Source: Narthecium ossifragum (taxonomy: Eukaryota; Streptophyta; Magnoliopsida; Dioscoreales; Nartheciaceae). Taken from it: a DNA stretch of 64,000 nucleotides. Each line of letters starts with the position of its first letter. The first letter of the stretch is position 1. The notes below the pieces were generated by a model, which saw nothing but the letters and a program-made list of their open reading frames with translations, was not told the origin of the DNA and ran no database searches. Of this stretch, positions 32,437 to 42,274 are shown in pieces. The position numbers and the translations under genes were made by a program. The stretch spans positions 11,530,663 to 11,594,662 of the forward strand of contig OY986964.1 in the NCBI GenBank assembly GCA_963920575.1. Direction: 5' to 3'.

Positions 32437-35400
32437 CTAAGGAAGATCAAGGCGGTAAGCTACCTCGCCGACCCTCTCTAGGATCTCGAACGGTCCGACG
32501 AACCTCGGAGCCAACTTGCCCCTGCTGCCAAACCTAACAGACCCTCTGTACGGTGCTGCCCTCAGGAACACACTGTCGCCAACTGCGAACTCAAGCGGTC
32601 GTCGCCTCCGATCTGCATAGCTCTTCTGCCGACTCTGAGCCGTCAGAAGCCTCTGCCTGATCTGTACTAACCTCTCTGACGACCTCCTGACGATGTCTGG
32701 ACCGGTGAGTGAAACCTCTCCAACCTCTGTCCAGCAAACTGGGGAACGACACGGCCTACCGTACAACGCCTCGAAAGGTGCTACTCCAAGACTGGATTGG
32801 TAGCTGTTGTTGTAGGCGAACTCCACCAAGGGAACGTGCTCCTCCCAGCTGCCTCCTGCGTTGAGGACACATGCTCGCAGCATGTCCTCCAAGATCTGGA
32901 TCGTCCGCTCTGACTGCCCGTCGGTCTGCGGATGGAACGCTGTACTGAACGTCAGGAGTGTGCCGACAGCCTCCTGAAAGCCTCGCCAGATCCTGCTAGT
33001 GAACCTGGGGTCTCGGTCTGACACGATAGATACTGGCACTCCGTGTAGTCTGACTACCTCTCTGACGTACAAACCGGCCAACCTGTCAGACGTGTCTGTC
33101 ACCCGCATAGGCAGGAAGTGCGCTGATTTGGTCAATCGATCAACGATGACCCAAATCGCATCATTCCCCCTAGGAGACCTCGGTAGTCCGGTCACGAAGT
33201 CCATCGTGATGTGCTCCCACTTCCACTCAGCTAGTGGAAGCGGCTGTAGTAACCCCGGAGTTCGCTGGTGCTCTGCCTTGACCTTCTGACAGGTAAGGCA
33301 GCGCGATACGAACTCCGTCACTGCCCTCTTCATCCCGCGCCACCAGAACTGTCGCCGAAGATCCTGGTACATCTTGGTGCCGCCGGGAAGAACTGCAAAG
33401 CGAGAGTGATGGAACTCTCGCAGGACGTCGTCACGAAGAACTGGGTCTGCTGGAACCGCTACTCTGCCTCGGAACCGTAGCCCTCCGTCTGGAGATACTG
33501 CCCAGTCTCCGTCTGTGCCCTCTGTGCCCGCTGAGGTGCGTAACTCCTCGAGCTCTGCGTCGCTGCGCTGCGCCTCTACCACCCTGGTCAGTACCGCTGG
33601 CATGCTCTGCACTGCATCGAGGAAGCTGCTGGATCCCCGATCCTCGAACTCTAGCCCCAACTGGCCTGCTGTCACGAGTGCCTGCCACTGCCGCGCTGAC
33701 AACCCTGCAACTGCTGCTCTGGTGTCTCTCACCTGCCTGCTCAGCGCGTCTGCGACAACGTTTGCCTTACCAGGATGGTAATGCAACTCGAAGTCGTAGT
33801 CCTCCAGTAGCTCCATCCAGCGTCGCTGCCTCAGGTTGAGGTCACGTTGGGTGAAAACGTGCCTCAAACTCTTATGGTCCGAGAAGACTGAGAACTTCTC
33901 GCCATAGAGGTAGTGCCGCCAGGTCTTCAGGGCGAAGACCACTGCTGCTAGCTCCAAGTCGTGGGTCGGGTAGTTCGTCTCATGGTTCTTCAGCTGGCGA
34001 GAACCATAGGAAACTACGTGCCCCTCCTGCATAAGGACACACCCGAAACCCTCACCGCTGGCGTCGCAGTAGACACTGTAACCCACGCCTCGCTCGGGGA
34101 CGATTAGATCCGGTGCACTGGTCAACCTGGTCCTTAGCTGCACGAAAGCCTGCTCACAAGCATCATCCCACACGAACGGGACGGCCTTCTGTGTCAGTCT
34201 GGTCAACGGTCCGGCGACTCTGGAGAAGTCCCGCACGAACCGTCTGTAGTAGCCCGCCAAGCCCAGAAAACTGCGGACCTCGAACACTGTCCTCGGTCTC
34301 TGCAACTGTACCACGGCCTCGACCTTGGCGGGGTCAACTGAGATCCCTGCTGCCGACACCACGTGTCCAAGGAATCCCACCTGTGCAAGCCAGAACTCGC
34401 ACTTGGAGGCCTTGGCAAAGAGCCGATGCCTCCGAAGTAGCTGCAACACTGTCGCCAAGTGCCGCTCGTGCTCCTCCTCTGACCGGGAATAGATAAGGAT
34501 GTCGACGACGAAGACCACCACGAACTCGTCTAGAAAAGGCCAGAAGATCCTCTGCATGAGATCCATGAACGCTGCTGGTGCGTTCGTCAGCCCAAACGGC
34601 ATTACCACGAACTCGTACAGGCCGTACCGAGTCCGAAATGCCGTCTTCGGGATGTCGCAATCCCAAACCCTCAACTGGTGGTAGCCAGTGCGGAGGTCGA
34701 TCTTCGAGAACACTGAAGTTCCTCGAAGCTGGTCAAACAGGTCGTCGATTCGCGGCATCGGATACCTATTCTTCACCGTCACCCTGTTGAGCCGCCTGTA
34801 GTCTATGCAAAGTCGAAGGGTACCATCCTTGTTCTTTGCGAACAACACTGGCGCCCCCCAGGGAGACATGCTGGGATGGATGAAGCCTCTGCTGGTCAGC
34901 TCATCTAACTGGGTCCTCAGCTCGCTCTGCTCTGCTGGTGCCATCCTGAAAGCCGGAAGAGAGATCGGTGCGGTACCTGGTACTAGGTCGATCTCGAAGT
35001 CGACCTCTCTGGACGGTGGAAGCCCTGGCAACACCTCGGGGAACACGTCCGCAAAGTCGCACACGATCCTCGGAAAACTGCACTGCTGCTGCACTCCATC
35101 AGAACCGGACAGGGACAGGCTGGCCAACAAGGCTGAAAGCTCGCTGCCACGCCTTCCCACACCACAAGCAAAGGAATCGGTGGAGAACCGATCCCCCAAC
35201 AGCACAAACCGTGTCCCGTCGGGTGTCCAAGCAACCACCCTCCGGTGACCACAGTCGATGACGGCCCGGTATGCTGCCAACCAGTCCATACCGAGTATCA
35301 CGTCAAAGCCGGTCATGTCTAGCACCCGCAGGTCTAGACAGACCCGGAGGCCTCCAACCTCCAAGGAACAAGATCGGCAGACCCGGTCCAACCTGACCAT

Positions 35401-35985
35401 CCCGCCGATCGGTGAGTCTACAGACTGTGCCACCCCTAGCCGACTCGTCTCTAATCCTAGCGATGCCATGCACATGCTAGCAATGTAGGAATGAGACGCC
35501 CCAGAGTCTATCAGCACATCTACCAAAGAACTAGAAAGCTGAAAGATACCTCTGAGGACGGACGGCTCTGCTGCGGTCTGCTGGTACTGCTGAGGCTGGT
35601 GGTACTGCAACTGCTGCTGACACTGCAACGGCTGCTGGAACTGCAACGGCTGCTGGTACTGCAACGGCTGCTGGTACTGCAACGGCTGCTGGAACTGCAA
35701 CGGCTGCTGATACTGCAACGGCTGCTGGTACTGCGGTGGCGGCTGGTACAACTGCACGGTGTCTCGCTGCTCACGCACTGGGAGGGCAAACACCTGCCCC
35801 CGTCGGCCGACTCCGCCCCTGGGACGCCCCGGTCCCGCCCCTGATCCGCGCCCGCTACTGCTCCCCTGCCAAGCACCGGACCCTCCGCCTCTACTGCCCT
35901 GCGGCACTGCGCCTCGCGCTCCTCGCTGGGGACAGTCTCTACGGAAGTGCCCTAGCTGCCCGCAGAGAAAACACGGGCCTGACGT
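32437..35985 (-). pseudogene. Pol polyprotein of B (protease, RT, RNase H, integrase)
   Basis: The frame opens with the zinc knuckle [14 protein letters not shown] (about 35973-35932), then a Gln/Tyr-rich linker of QYQQPLQ repeats (35770-35600). The protease has [12 protein letters not shown]. The reverse transcriptase has [33 protein letters not shown] and, at the catalytic site, FVVDILIYS: the first Asp of the usual DD pair is Val (codon 34504-34506). RNase H has [10 protein letters not shown] and SDHKSL. The integrase zinc finger reads [11 protein letters not shown] with Leu where the second His is expected, then CLTCQKVK. The integrase core keeps TMDFVTG, SDRDPRF and the Glu of QSERT. It ends at a premature stop. 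Product would copy and insert the element, but reverse transcription should fail. Confidence 0.92.
35600..35770 (-). repeat. Short tandem repeat encoding QYQQPLQ-type heptads
   Basis: About seven to eight imperfect copies of a 21-bp unit (TGCAACGGCTGCTGGTACTG on plus) encode a Gln/Tyr/Pro-rich linker between the zinc knuckle and the protease of B. Element A lacks most copies at the equivalent place. Confidence 0.85.
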
Positions 35986-36899
35986 GCCATCAGGCGACTG
36001 ACCCTGGCTCCCCCCTGACGAAGCCTGCCCAGATGGCCCGGCTGCCAGTAAGTACGGGGCTGCTGAAAAGACCGCGGACGCCGCTGTTGTCCCCTACCGA
36101 ACCCACCCCTGCCCTGGGGTCGCTGCTGTGCGCTGGTGGGAGGTACCGGTGGAACTGCCCGATACCTGTCATCCCACAACTGCGCCTCCACTGACAAGGC
36201 GCAGTTCAGGATCGCCGGGTACGCCTGGAAGCAGTGTGAGCTGGTCTGCCGCCGGATCTCTGGCCTGAGTCCCCACTCGAACTGCCGCACCCTGGCTACG
36301 GGGTCTGCTGCAACTGCCCCCGCAAAACGGACAAGCTGGGTAAACCTGGAGGCGTACTGTTGAACTGTGCGAGTACCCTGCAGAAGGGACTGGTACTCGC
36401 GGGTCAGGGCGTCACGCGCACTAGCTGGAAAGTGCACGTCTAGGAACATCGCCCTGAACTCCTCCCACAGCGGCAACTCTCCGCCACTGGTGTGCCGGAC
36501 AGTGCGCCACCAGTCGCGTGCCTCGCCGTCAAGCTGGAACGCTGCGAGGGTGACCCGAACCCGGTTATCCTCGACGAAGAGAGCCTCTAGGACGCACATG
36601 ACTCCGTCAAGCCACTCGTCCGCTGCAGTCGGGTCTCCAGTCCTACCACTGAACCTAGGAGGGTTCAGCCGCTGGAAAGCCATTGAGATGGCCACCGAGG
36701 CCTGTCCGCCGGCACGAACGGGGGCCTCCTCCTCGGCGAGGAAGACCTCCGCCTGCGCGACCGAAACCGTCGCTGGTGATGGTACAGTGCGTCTAGCCCG
36801 GACCACCCTGACAGGAACCGTCCCGTCTGGTCGGGCGGGTCGACCAGGTCGTGCCCCAACTCGACCGGCAACCGGAGGTCGGACGCGAGCTCCCGACAT
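35952..36899 (-). CDS. Gag of element B, ending at a frameshift
   Basis: The ATG at 36899 (MSGARVRPP) is chosen because it aligns with the gag start of element A and follows an AG splice-like GTGCAG. The Retrotrans_gag core is at about residues 75-215, with [40 protein letters not shown] and [18 protein letters not shown]. The frame leaves the ancestral one around 36040-36080 and ends VFSAGS at 35952, while the zinc knuckle is read in the neighbouring frame. Either a small deletion broke the gene or the shift is part of expression; the A copy reads straight through this place, so a mutation is more likely. Gag would form cytoplasmic particles around element RNA. Confidence 0.85.
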   Translation of the reverse strand: MSGARVRPPVAGRVGARPGRPARPDGTVPVRVVRARRTVPSPATVSVAQAEVFLAEEEAPVRAGGQASVAISMAFQRLNPPRFSGRTGDPTAADEWLDGVMCVLEALFVEDNRVRVTLAAFQLDGEARDWWRTVRHTSGGELPLWEEFRAMFLDVHFPASARDALTREYQSLLQGTRTVQQYASRFTQLVRFAGAVAADPVARVRQFEWGLRPEIRRQTSSHCFQAYPAILNCALSVEAQLWDDRYRAVPPVPPTSAQQRPQGRGGFGRGQQRRPRSFQQPRTYWQPGHLGRLRQGGARVSRLMARQARVFSAGS

Positions 36900-37085
36900 C
36901 TGCACGATCACCAACAACAAACGAGTTGCCACTCGTCAGAACGACGAACAAACAACATTTCAATAAAGCGGAAGACATTCACATCACAAAGAGAGCATGC
37001 AACGATGTTCTAGACCTAGAACTATCCCAGTCCACGCTCAGCTCAACCGAAACCTGATCCTAACACCCTGGGATCTATAGCCTAT

Positions 37086-37100
37086 GCTCTGATACCAAGT
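37086..37100 (-). promoter_or_regulatory. Primer-binding site of element B
   Basis: On the minus strand ACTTGGTATCAGAGC directly follows the LTR end, complementary to initiator-Met tRNA. Confidence 0.9.
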
Positions 37101-40100
37101 TGTCGCGCCCCGACCCGCGTAGGCCCAACCGGGCCTGGCGACGCGAACCGGAACTTAACCTACTGCGGAAATTTGGCAAGGTTTCCCTCTAATCCTAGTG
37201 GTTACCCTAATAAGCATAATCATCCTGTATTATACAACAATTATAAAGCTCAACACACAAAGCTGGGATATAGTACAAATCCTCAAACAGGGAATGTTAT
37301 ACAAAATCGCTCCCGTAGGAGACTATCTAACCAAGGTGTACACGGACAGATCACAGCTCCTCAAGCTCCGCCAGACGCCGCCACGTCACCGAACACCTGC
37401 CCGGTAGGGGCAACCGAAGAAGAGCTAGCGCCAGCACCTGCAAAACGCAGCCCGGTTAGGAGTGAGCACTAAGCTCAGCAGGGACACTACACTAAGACAC
37501 TCACAAAGGAAGGGAACACAACAGTGTCGTCCCCAAGCAAAGCCTAGGTGTATCACAGGGGTCCCATAACCCCACCGGATACCCCTGAGTGCCCCAGTCG
37601 TGGTCTTCCAGCGAACTGGTCACACACTGGGTCACACTCAGTCAGACAGGAAAACAGCACTGCCAACTCACGACAGGATCCTGGGCACTGTCGGCGGGTA
37701 GCACCGCTGGGTAGTCACACCTGCCACCCAAGAGTTCTAGAAGGATTGGGTACCGGCTACACCACGACTTGGCTCAAGGCCGACACGACCTCTAAACATC
37801 AAGCACAACAGTATTCATGTCCAACTAACCCTATCATCGAAAAGACTGAATACTACAAATCGAGTCCTGGACCAAGCTACCCGCACGGTCCTAAGAGATA
37901 GATCCGGGCTACCCGGAAGCCCCGGATTGGCAACGCCCTAAACAGATGCAACTAGTGCACAACACAATGCATGCTATGAACATGCGTAGAATAAAACATG
38001 TAAGCATGCAACAGGATGTGATGATATATCAAAGAAGGTCTGGGCACGGCACCCTGCCAGCCCGGGGTGGTGAGCGATTAAAGTAAGGTCTAGGGAACTG
38101 CTGCAGTGGTACCACCACCAGCTGCCAGCAGTTCACCACAACACCTGCACCGGGAAACAGCCCCGCAAACAACAGCTTACAGATATAGCAGATAAGGCCC
38201 TCGGCGCACACCGGCATGCAAGGCTATGGAAAGCTGTAGGGCTACCCGCCCGTTTATTCTAAACATCCCGGGAGTCATCACTCTCCCGGTTCACTACTGC
38301 CCTATTATAGGGCTAACATGCTTAATCATATGTACAAGATACAAGATAGTAAGGAAAACTGTCATACAAAGCCCCGCGGGCAAAAGCCACTTAAAACACC
38401 CTTCAGCCACTAAAGGATCGATCCTTCTCATCAAGAGGATCGATCCCTTCAGTACTTAGGGAATACTCGTCTCTGTGAACCAAAGAGATCGATCCTTCTC
38501 ATCAAGAGGATCGATCCTCTTGTAACCAGAGACCCGTCGTCCCCCAGCCACCAAAGGATCGATCTCTCCCTCCAGGAGAATCGATCCCGCACGGGCTGGG
38601 CATGACTCACCAAAGGGGATCTGTAACGCCCCGGCCCGCGGGCTCCCGGTCCGACCAGGATCCACCCTAGGGCCCCCACCAGACACAATATTGTCCGCTT
38701 TTGGCTCACCGCAGCCGATCGATCGATCAACCCACCGATCGATCGGACTTCCCGGGAGGTCACCCCTCCCAAACCTACTCCAGCCCAAGCACGCTTAACA
38801 CTGGTGTTTTTCTGCGGTTCATTACCAGCACGGCTTTAAAACGCGTTGTGTCTATTAAGGGCTTACTATATACTTATATCGAACCCCGGACCATACCCAG
38901 GCGTTGTGGGATTGCTTACCCGGCTACCCGACTCAGCCCCGCCCTCCAGGCGCAGGCATCTTGTCTCACGGTAGACCCAGCGGGCTCACAATCCACCCCC
39001 CTTGGAGGCCCAGCGTCCTCGCTGGCACAATTTCCGGCTCCGGCTCTGATACCATACTGTAACGCCCCGGCCCGCGGGCTCCCGGTCCGACCAGGATCCA
39101 CCCGAGGGCCCCACCAGACACAATATTGTCCGCTTTTGGCTCACCGCAGCCGATCGATCGATCAACCCACCGATCGATCGGACTTCCCGGGAGGTCACCC
39201 CTCCCAAACCTACTCCAGCCCAAGCACGCTTAACACTGGAGTTTTTCTGCGGTTCATTACCAGCACGGCTTTAAAACGCGTTGTGTCTATTAAGGGCTTA
39301 CTATATACTTATATCGATCCCCGGACCATACCCAGGCGTTGTGGGATTGCTTACCCGGCTACCCGACTCAGTCCCGCCCTCCAGGCGCAGGCATCTTGTC
39401 TCACGGTAGACCCAGCGGGCTCACAGGATCGATCCTTCCTCAAAGAGGATCGATCCCGATGGGTTCTCCGGCGTACTTCCGACGAGGAATACCGCCGGAA
39501 AACTCATCCAAACTTCATGAAACTCTGGGATCTGATAGATCAGAACCCCACGAGTCTAAAACCGGCAAAAACACAGAAAACCAACAACTATATACGCAAA
39601 TCTAAGCAATAAACCACAGATCAAACCGGAAAACTCAAAACCCCGAAGAGAGATGTCGGTAGGATCCCTACCGGAGCAAACGCAGCTTAGATCCAAGCAG
39701 CTAGGCCTTGGATCGTCCTCAACGCCTTCGAAAATCCCAAGATCCGGGCTCAAATCGCCGGATTTTCAAAAGGATTTCAAAGAAGAAGGTTCGTCTGCTT
39801 TATAGGCAAACGAACCGACCTATGAAGGATCGATCCTTACCAAAGGAAGGATCAATCACCTCATGACGATCTCACTTGACTTTCTGGCACGAGAGGATCG
39901 ATCTCTTAGCTAGAGAGGATCGATCCTTTTTGTGCTGAAAGCTAAACTTAGGCGAGAATTCAAGCCTAAGTCCGGATCTTTCGATCCCGGGTTCCACTAA
40001 CCATCCTAAGCAAACATTACCACAAGAATGGTCAGTGTGTGTACAAGCGCGAGTGTGGAACTAGCCGACAAGGTGCAATTTACCAAATTGCCCTTGCGGT

Positions 40101-40139
40101 CCACAGCGAGCCACAGGAGGGGAGGGACGGGTCCTCACA
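37101..40139 (-). repeat. 5' LTR of element B, interrupted by a TRIM
   Basis: 2230 bp of LTR plus an 804-bp insertion and a 5-bp duplication. It matches 29834-32064 closely. It ends GACGGGTCCTCACA on plus, followed by the target duplication CTGAC. Confidence 0.95.
38622..39425 (-). mobile_element. TRIM: miniature LTR element with a 67-bp interior
   Basis: Two near-identical repeats of 369 and 368 bp (38622-38990 and 39058-39425) start TGTAACGCCCCGGCCC and end GCGGGCTCACA. The interior is only 67 bp. On the minus strand it has TGGTATCAGAGCC two bases after the LTR end (initiator-Met primer site) and AAGGGGGGTGGAT before the other LTR (purine tract). No coding capacity exists. The 5-bp duplication GGATC flanks it (38617-38621 and 39426-39430). 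The empty site is visible in the other LTR of B near 31352. It must have been mobilised by proteins of another element. Confidence 0.95.
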
Positions 40140-40144
40140 CTGAC

Positions 40145-42216
40145 CATGGTTGTGTAAATGTTTGGTTAGAATGGTTAGTGGGACCCGGGATCGAAAGATC
40201 CGGGCTTGGGCTTAACTTTTAGCCCAAGTCTAGCTTTCTGCACCTAAGGGATCGATCTCCCTAGCTAGAAGATCGATCTCTTAGTGCCAGAAAGTCAAAC
40301 CCGATCTGGCAAGGAAAATCGATCTCTTTCTCAAAAGAGATCGATCTCTCTTGAGTCGGTTCGTTCGTCAATAAAACGAACGAAACTTTCTCTTCTGATT
40401 TTTTTGGAAAATTTGAGATTTTAGGCATGTTCTTGCTGGATTTGAGTTCGTTTAAGGAAGATCAAAGGCCTAGTAGCTTGGATTGAAGCTGTTATTGCAT
40501 AGGTAGGGATCCTACCTACATCTTTTCGGGTTTTTTGGAAGTTTTTCCGGTTTGATTATATTCTTTTGCTTAGATTTGTTAATATACATGTTTGTTTGCT
40601 GTGATTCCATCGGTTTTGGACTCGTGGTCCTTTGATCTACCAGATCCTAGAGTTTTCGGGGGTTTGGTAGCGTTTTTCGGCGATATTTCTCGCCGTCCGG
40701 TCGCCGGAGAACCCATTCGGATCGATCTCCCTTGAGGGAAGATCGATCTCTTCTGTGTCGTCACGCCCAGCCCGAGCAGGATCGATCCCTCGACTGAAGA
40801 GAGATCGATCCTTGCCTAAGCTGAGGTGGCAGGTTCCATGTCACGAAGAAGATCGATCCTTCTGGTGGAGAAGATCGATCTCCTTCGGTCGACAGGGATG
40901 AGTTCCTCCCAATTACTAAGAAGATCGATCCCCTTGGGAAGGGAGATCGATCTCTTAGTGGCTGAGGGGTGTTTTCAAGTGGATTTTGCCCGCGGGGCTT
41001 TATATGACGGTTTTCTTTACTGTCTTATAGCTGGTACATATGTCTAAGCATGTTAGCCCTATAATAGGGGCAGTGGTGAACCGAGGGAGTGATGACTCCC
41101 GGGATGTTTAGAATAAACGGGTGGGTAGCCCTACAGCTTTCCCTAGCCTTGCATGACGGCGTACGCCGAGGGCTTTATCTGTGATATCTGTGAGCTGTTG
41201 TTTACGGGGTTGCTTCCCGATGCAGGTGTGTGGCGGACTGTTGACAGTCTGTAGCAGCTCATAGACCTTTCTTACATGTTCACCACCCCGGGCCGACAGG
41301 GTGCCGTGCCGAGACCTTGTCTGATATCCATCACATACTGTTGCATGTTTATATGTATATTCCTGCGTGTGTTCATAACATGCATTACTTGTGCATTAGC
41401 TGTATCTGTGTAGGGCGTTGGCGATGGGTTGTTCACCGATCTGGGACTTTCTGGTAGTCCAGATCTAGCTCTAGGACCGTTGCGGATAGCTTGGTCCAGG
41501 ACTCGATTTGTAGTATTTAGTCGATTTCGATGATAGGGTCAGATGACCTGAATACATGTTGTTTGATGTTTAGAGGTCGTGTCGGCCTCAAGCCAAGTCC
41601 TGAGGTGTAGCCGGTGTTCGGCAGTCTTTGACTCTCTGAGTGGGGGGTGTGCCCACTCAGCGGTGCCTTGTCCCGCTAGTAGTGTTCACGGTCCTGCTGT
41701 GAGTCCGCAGTGCTGGGTGCCTACGTTCTGGGACGTCCGGTGGGGTTATGGGACCTCTGTATACATTCAGGCTTTGTTTGGGGGTGACACTGTTGTGTTC
41801 CCTCCCTTGTGAGTGTCGTAGTGTAGTGTACCTGCTGAGCTTAGTGCTCACTCCAACCCGGGCTGCATTTTGCAGGTGCTGGCGCTAGCTCTTCTTCAGT
41901 CGCCCCTACCGGGCCGGTGTTTGGTGACGTGGCGGCGTCTTGCGGTGCGTGAGGAGCGGCGATCTCAGTTTTACCTTTTTGTTATAGATACTCTCCTACG
42001 GGAGTGTTAAATGTATAATTTTCTTGTTTTGAGGATTTGTATTATATTCCAGTTCAGTCTTTGAGGCTTGTGAATGATTGTATAATACAGGATGATTATG
42101 AATTGCAAGGGAGACCACTACGATTAGAGGGAAACCTCATCAAAATTTTCGCAGTAGGTTAGGTTTTGGTTCGCGTCGCCCGGCTCGGTTGGGCCTACGT
42201 GGGTCGGGGCGTGACA
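40145..42216 (+). mobile_element. Solo LTR C, right part
   Basis: It continues from 29833 after element B and ends GGTCGGGGCGTGACA, followed by AGCAG. Total LTR length is about 2.18 kb. Six GATCGATC-type palindrome pairs lie at about 40247-40281, 40313-40351, 40719-40752, 40778-40816, 40847-40883 and 40919-40957. No internal region remains, so recombination between two LTRs removed it before B inserted. Confidence 0.92.
40362..40382 (+). promoter_or_regulatory. Inverted repeat enclosing an AATAAA box in LTR C
   Basis: Perfect arms CGTTCGT and ACGAACG enclose the loop CAATAAA. The position equals that of the TATA-bearing stem in the LTRs of B, with different arm sequence. Confidence 0.55.
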
Positions 42217-42274
42217 AGCAGAGCAGAGCGAGTTGAGGACTCAATTGGATGAGCTGACCAGCAAAGGCTTCATC
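42217..42274 (+). pseudogene. Short pol piece of element A between solo LTRs C and D
   Basis: It reads [18 protein letters not shown], the stretch before the reverse transcriptase fingers. It joins 29726 on the left and 44942 on the right once C and D and their target duplications are removed. Confidence 0.9.

Larger units (their letters stand above)
29834..40139 (-). mobile_element. Tekay/Del-like chromovirus B, nearly complete, 10.3 kb with nested TRIM
   Basis: Two 2.23 kb LTRs flank gag (36899-35952) and a 1156-residue pol frame. The initiator-Met primer site is at 37086-37099 and a TTTTAAGGGTAATAGGA-type purine tract lies beside the left LTR. The target duplication CTGAC is at 29829-29833 and 40140-40144. 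It is inserted in solo LTR C in the opposite orientation. The C-terminal chromodomain and domain order (protease, reverse transcriptase, RNase H, integrase) define a chromovirus. Near-identical LTRs indicate a young insertion, but the coding region has disabling changes. Confidence 0.95.

Noticed and set aside
33999..35261. Multiple plus-strand frames of 70-150 codons
   Set aside because: They are opposite-strand shadows of the pol gene of element B.
37086..37100. tRNA-like sequence GCTCTGATACCAAGT at this and two other places
   Set aside because: It is the complement of the initiator-Met tRNA 3' end, directly beside LTR ends, so it is a primer-binding site; no cloverleaf is present around it.
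38701..39612. A 303-codon plus-strand frame that looks like a protein with a long internal repeat
   Set aside because: It runs through both repeats of the TRIM and into the LTR of B. The repetition is the two TRIM LTRs; no domain is present.
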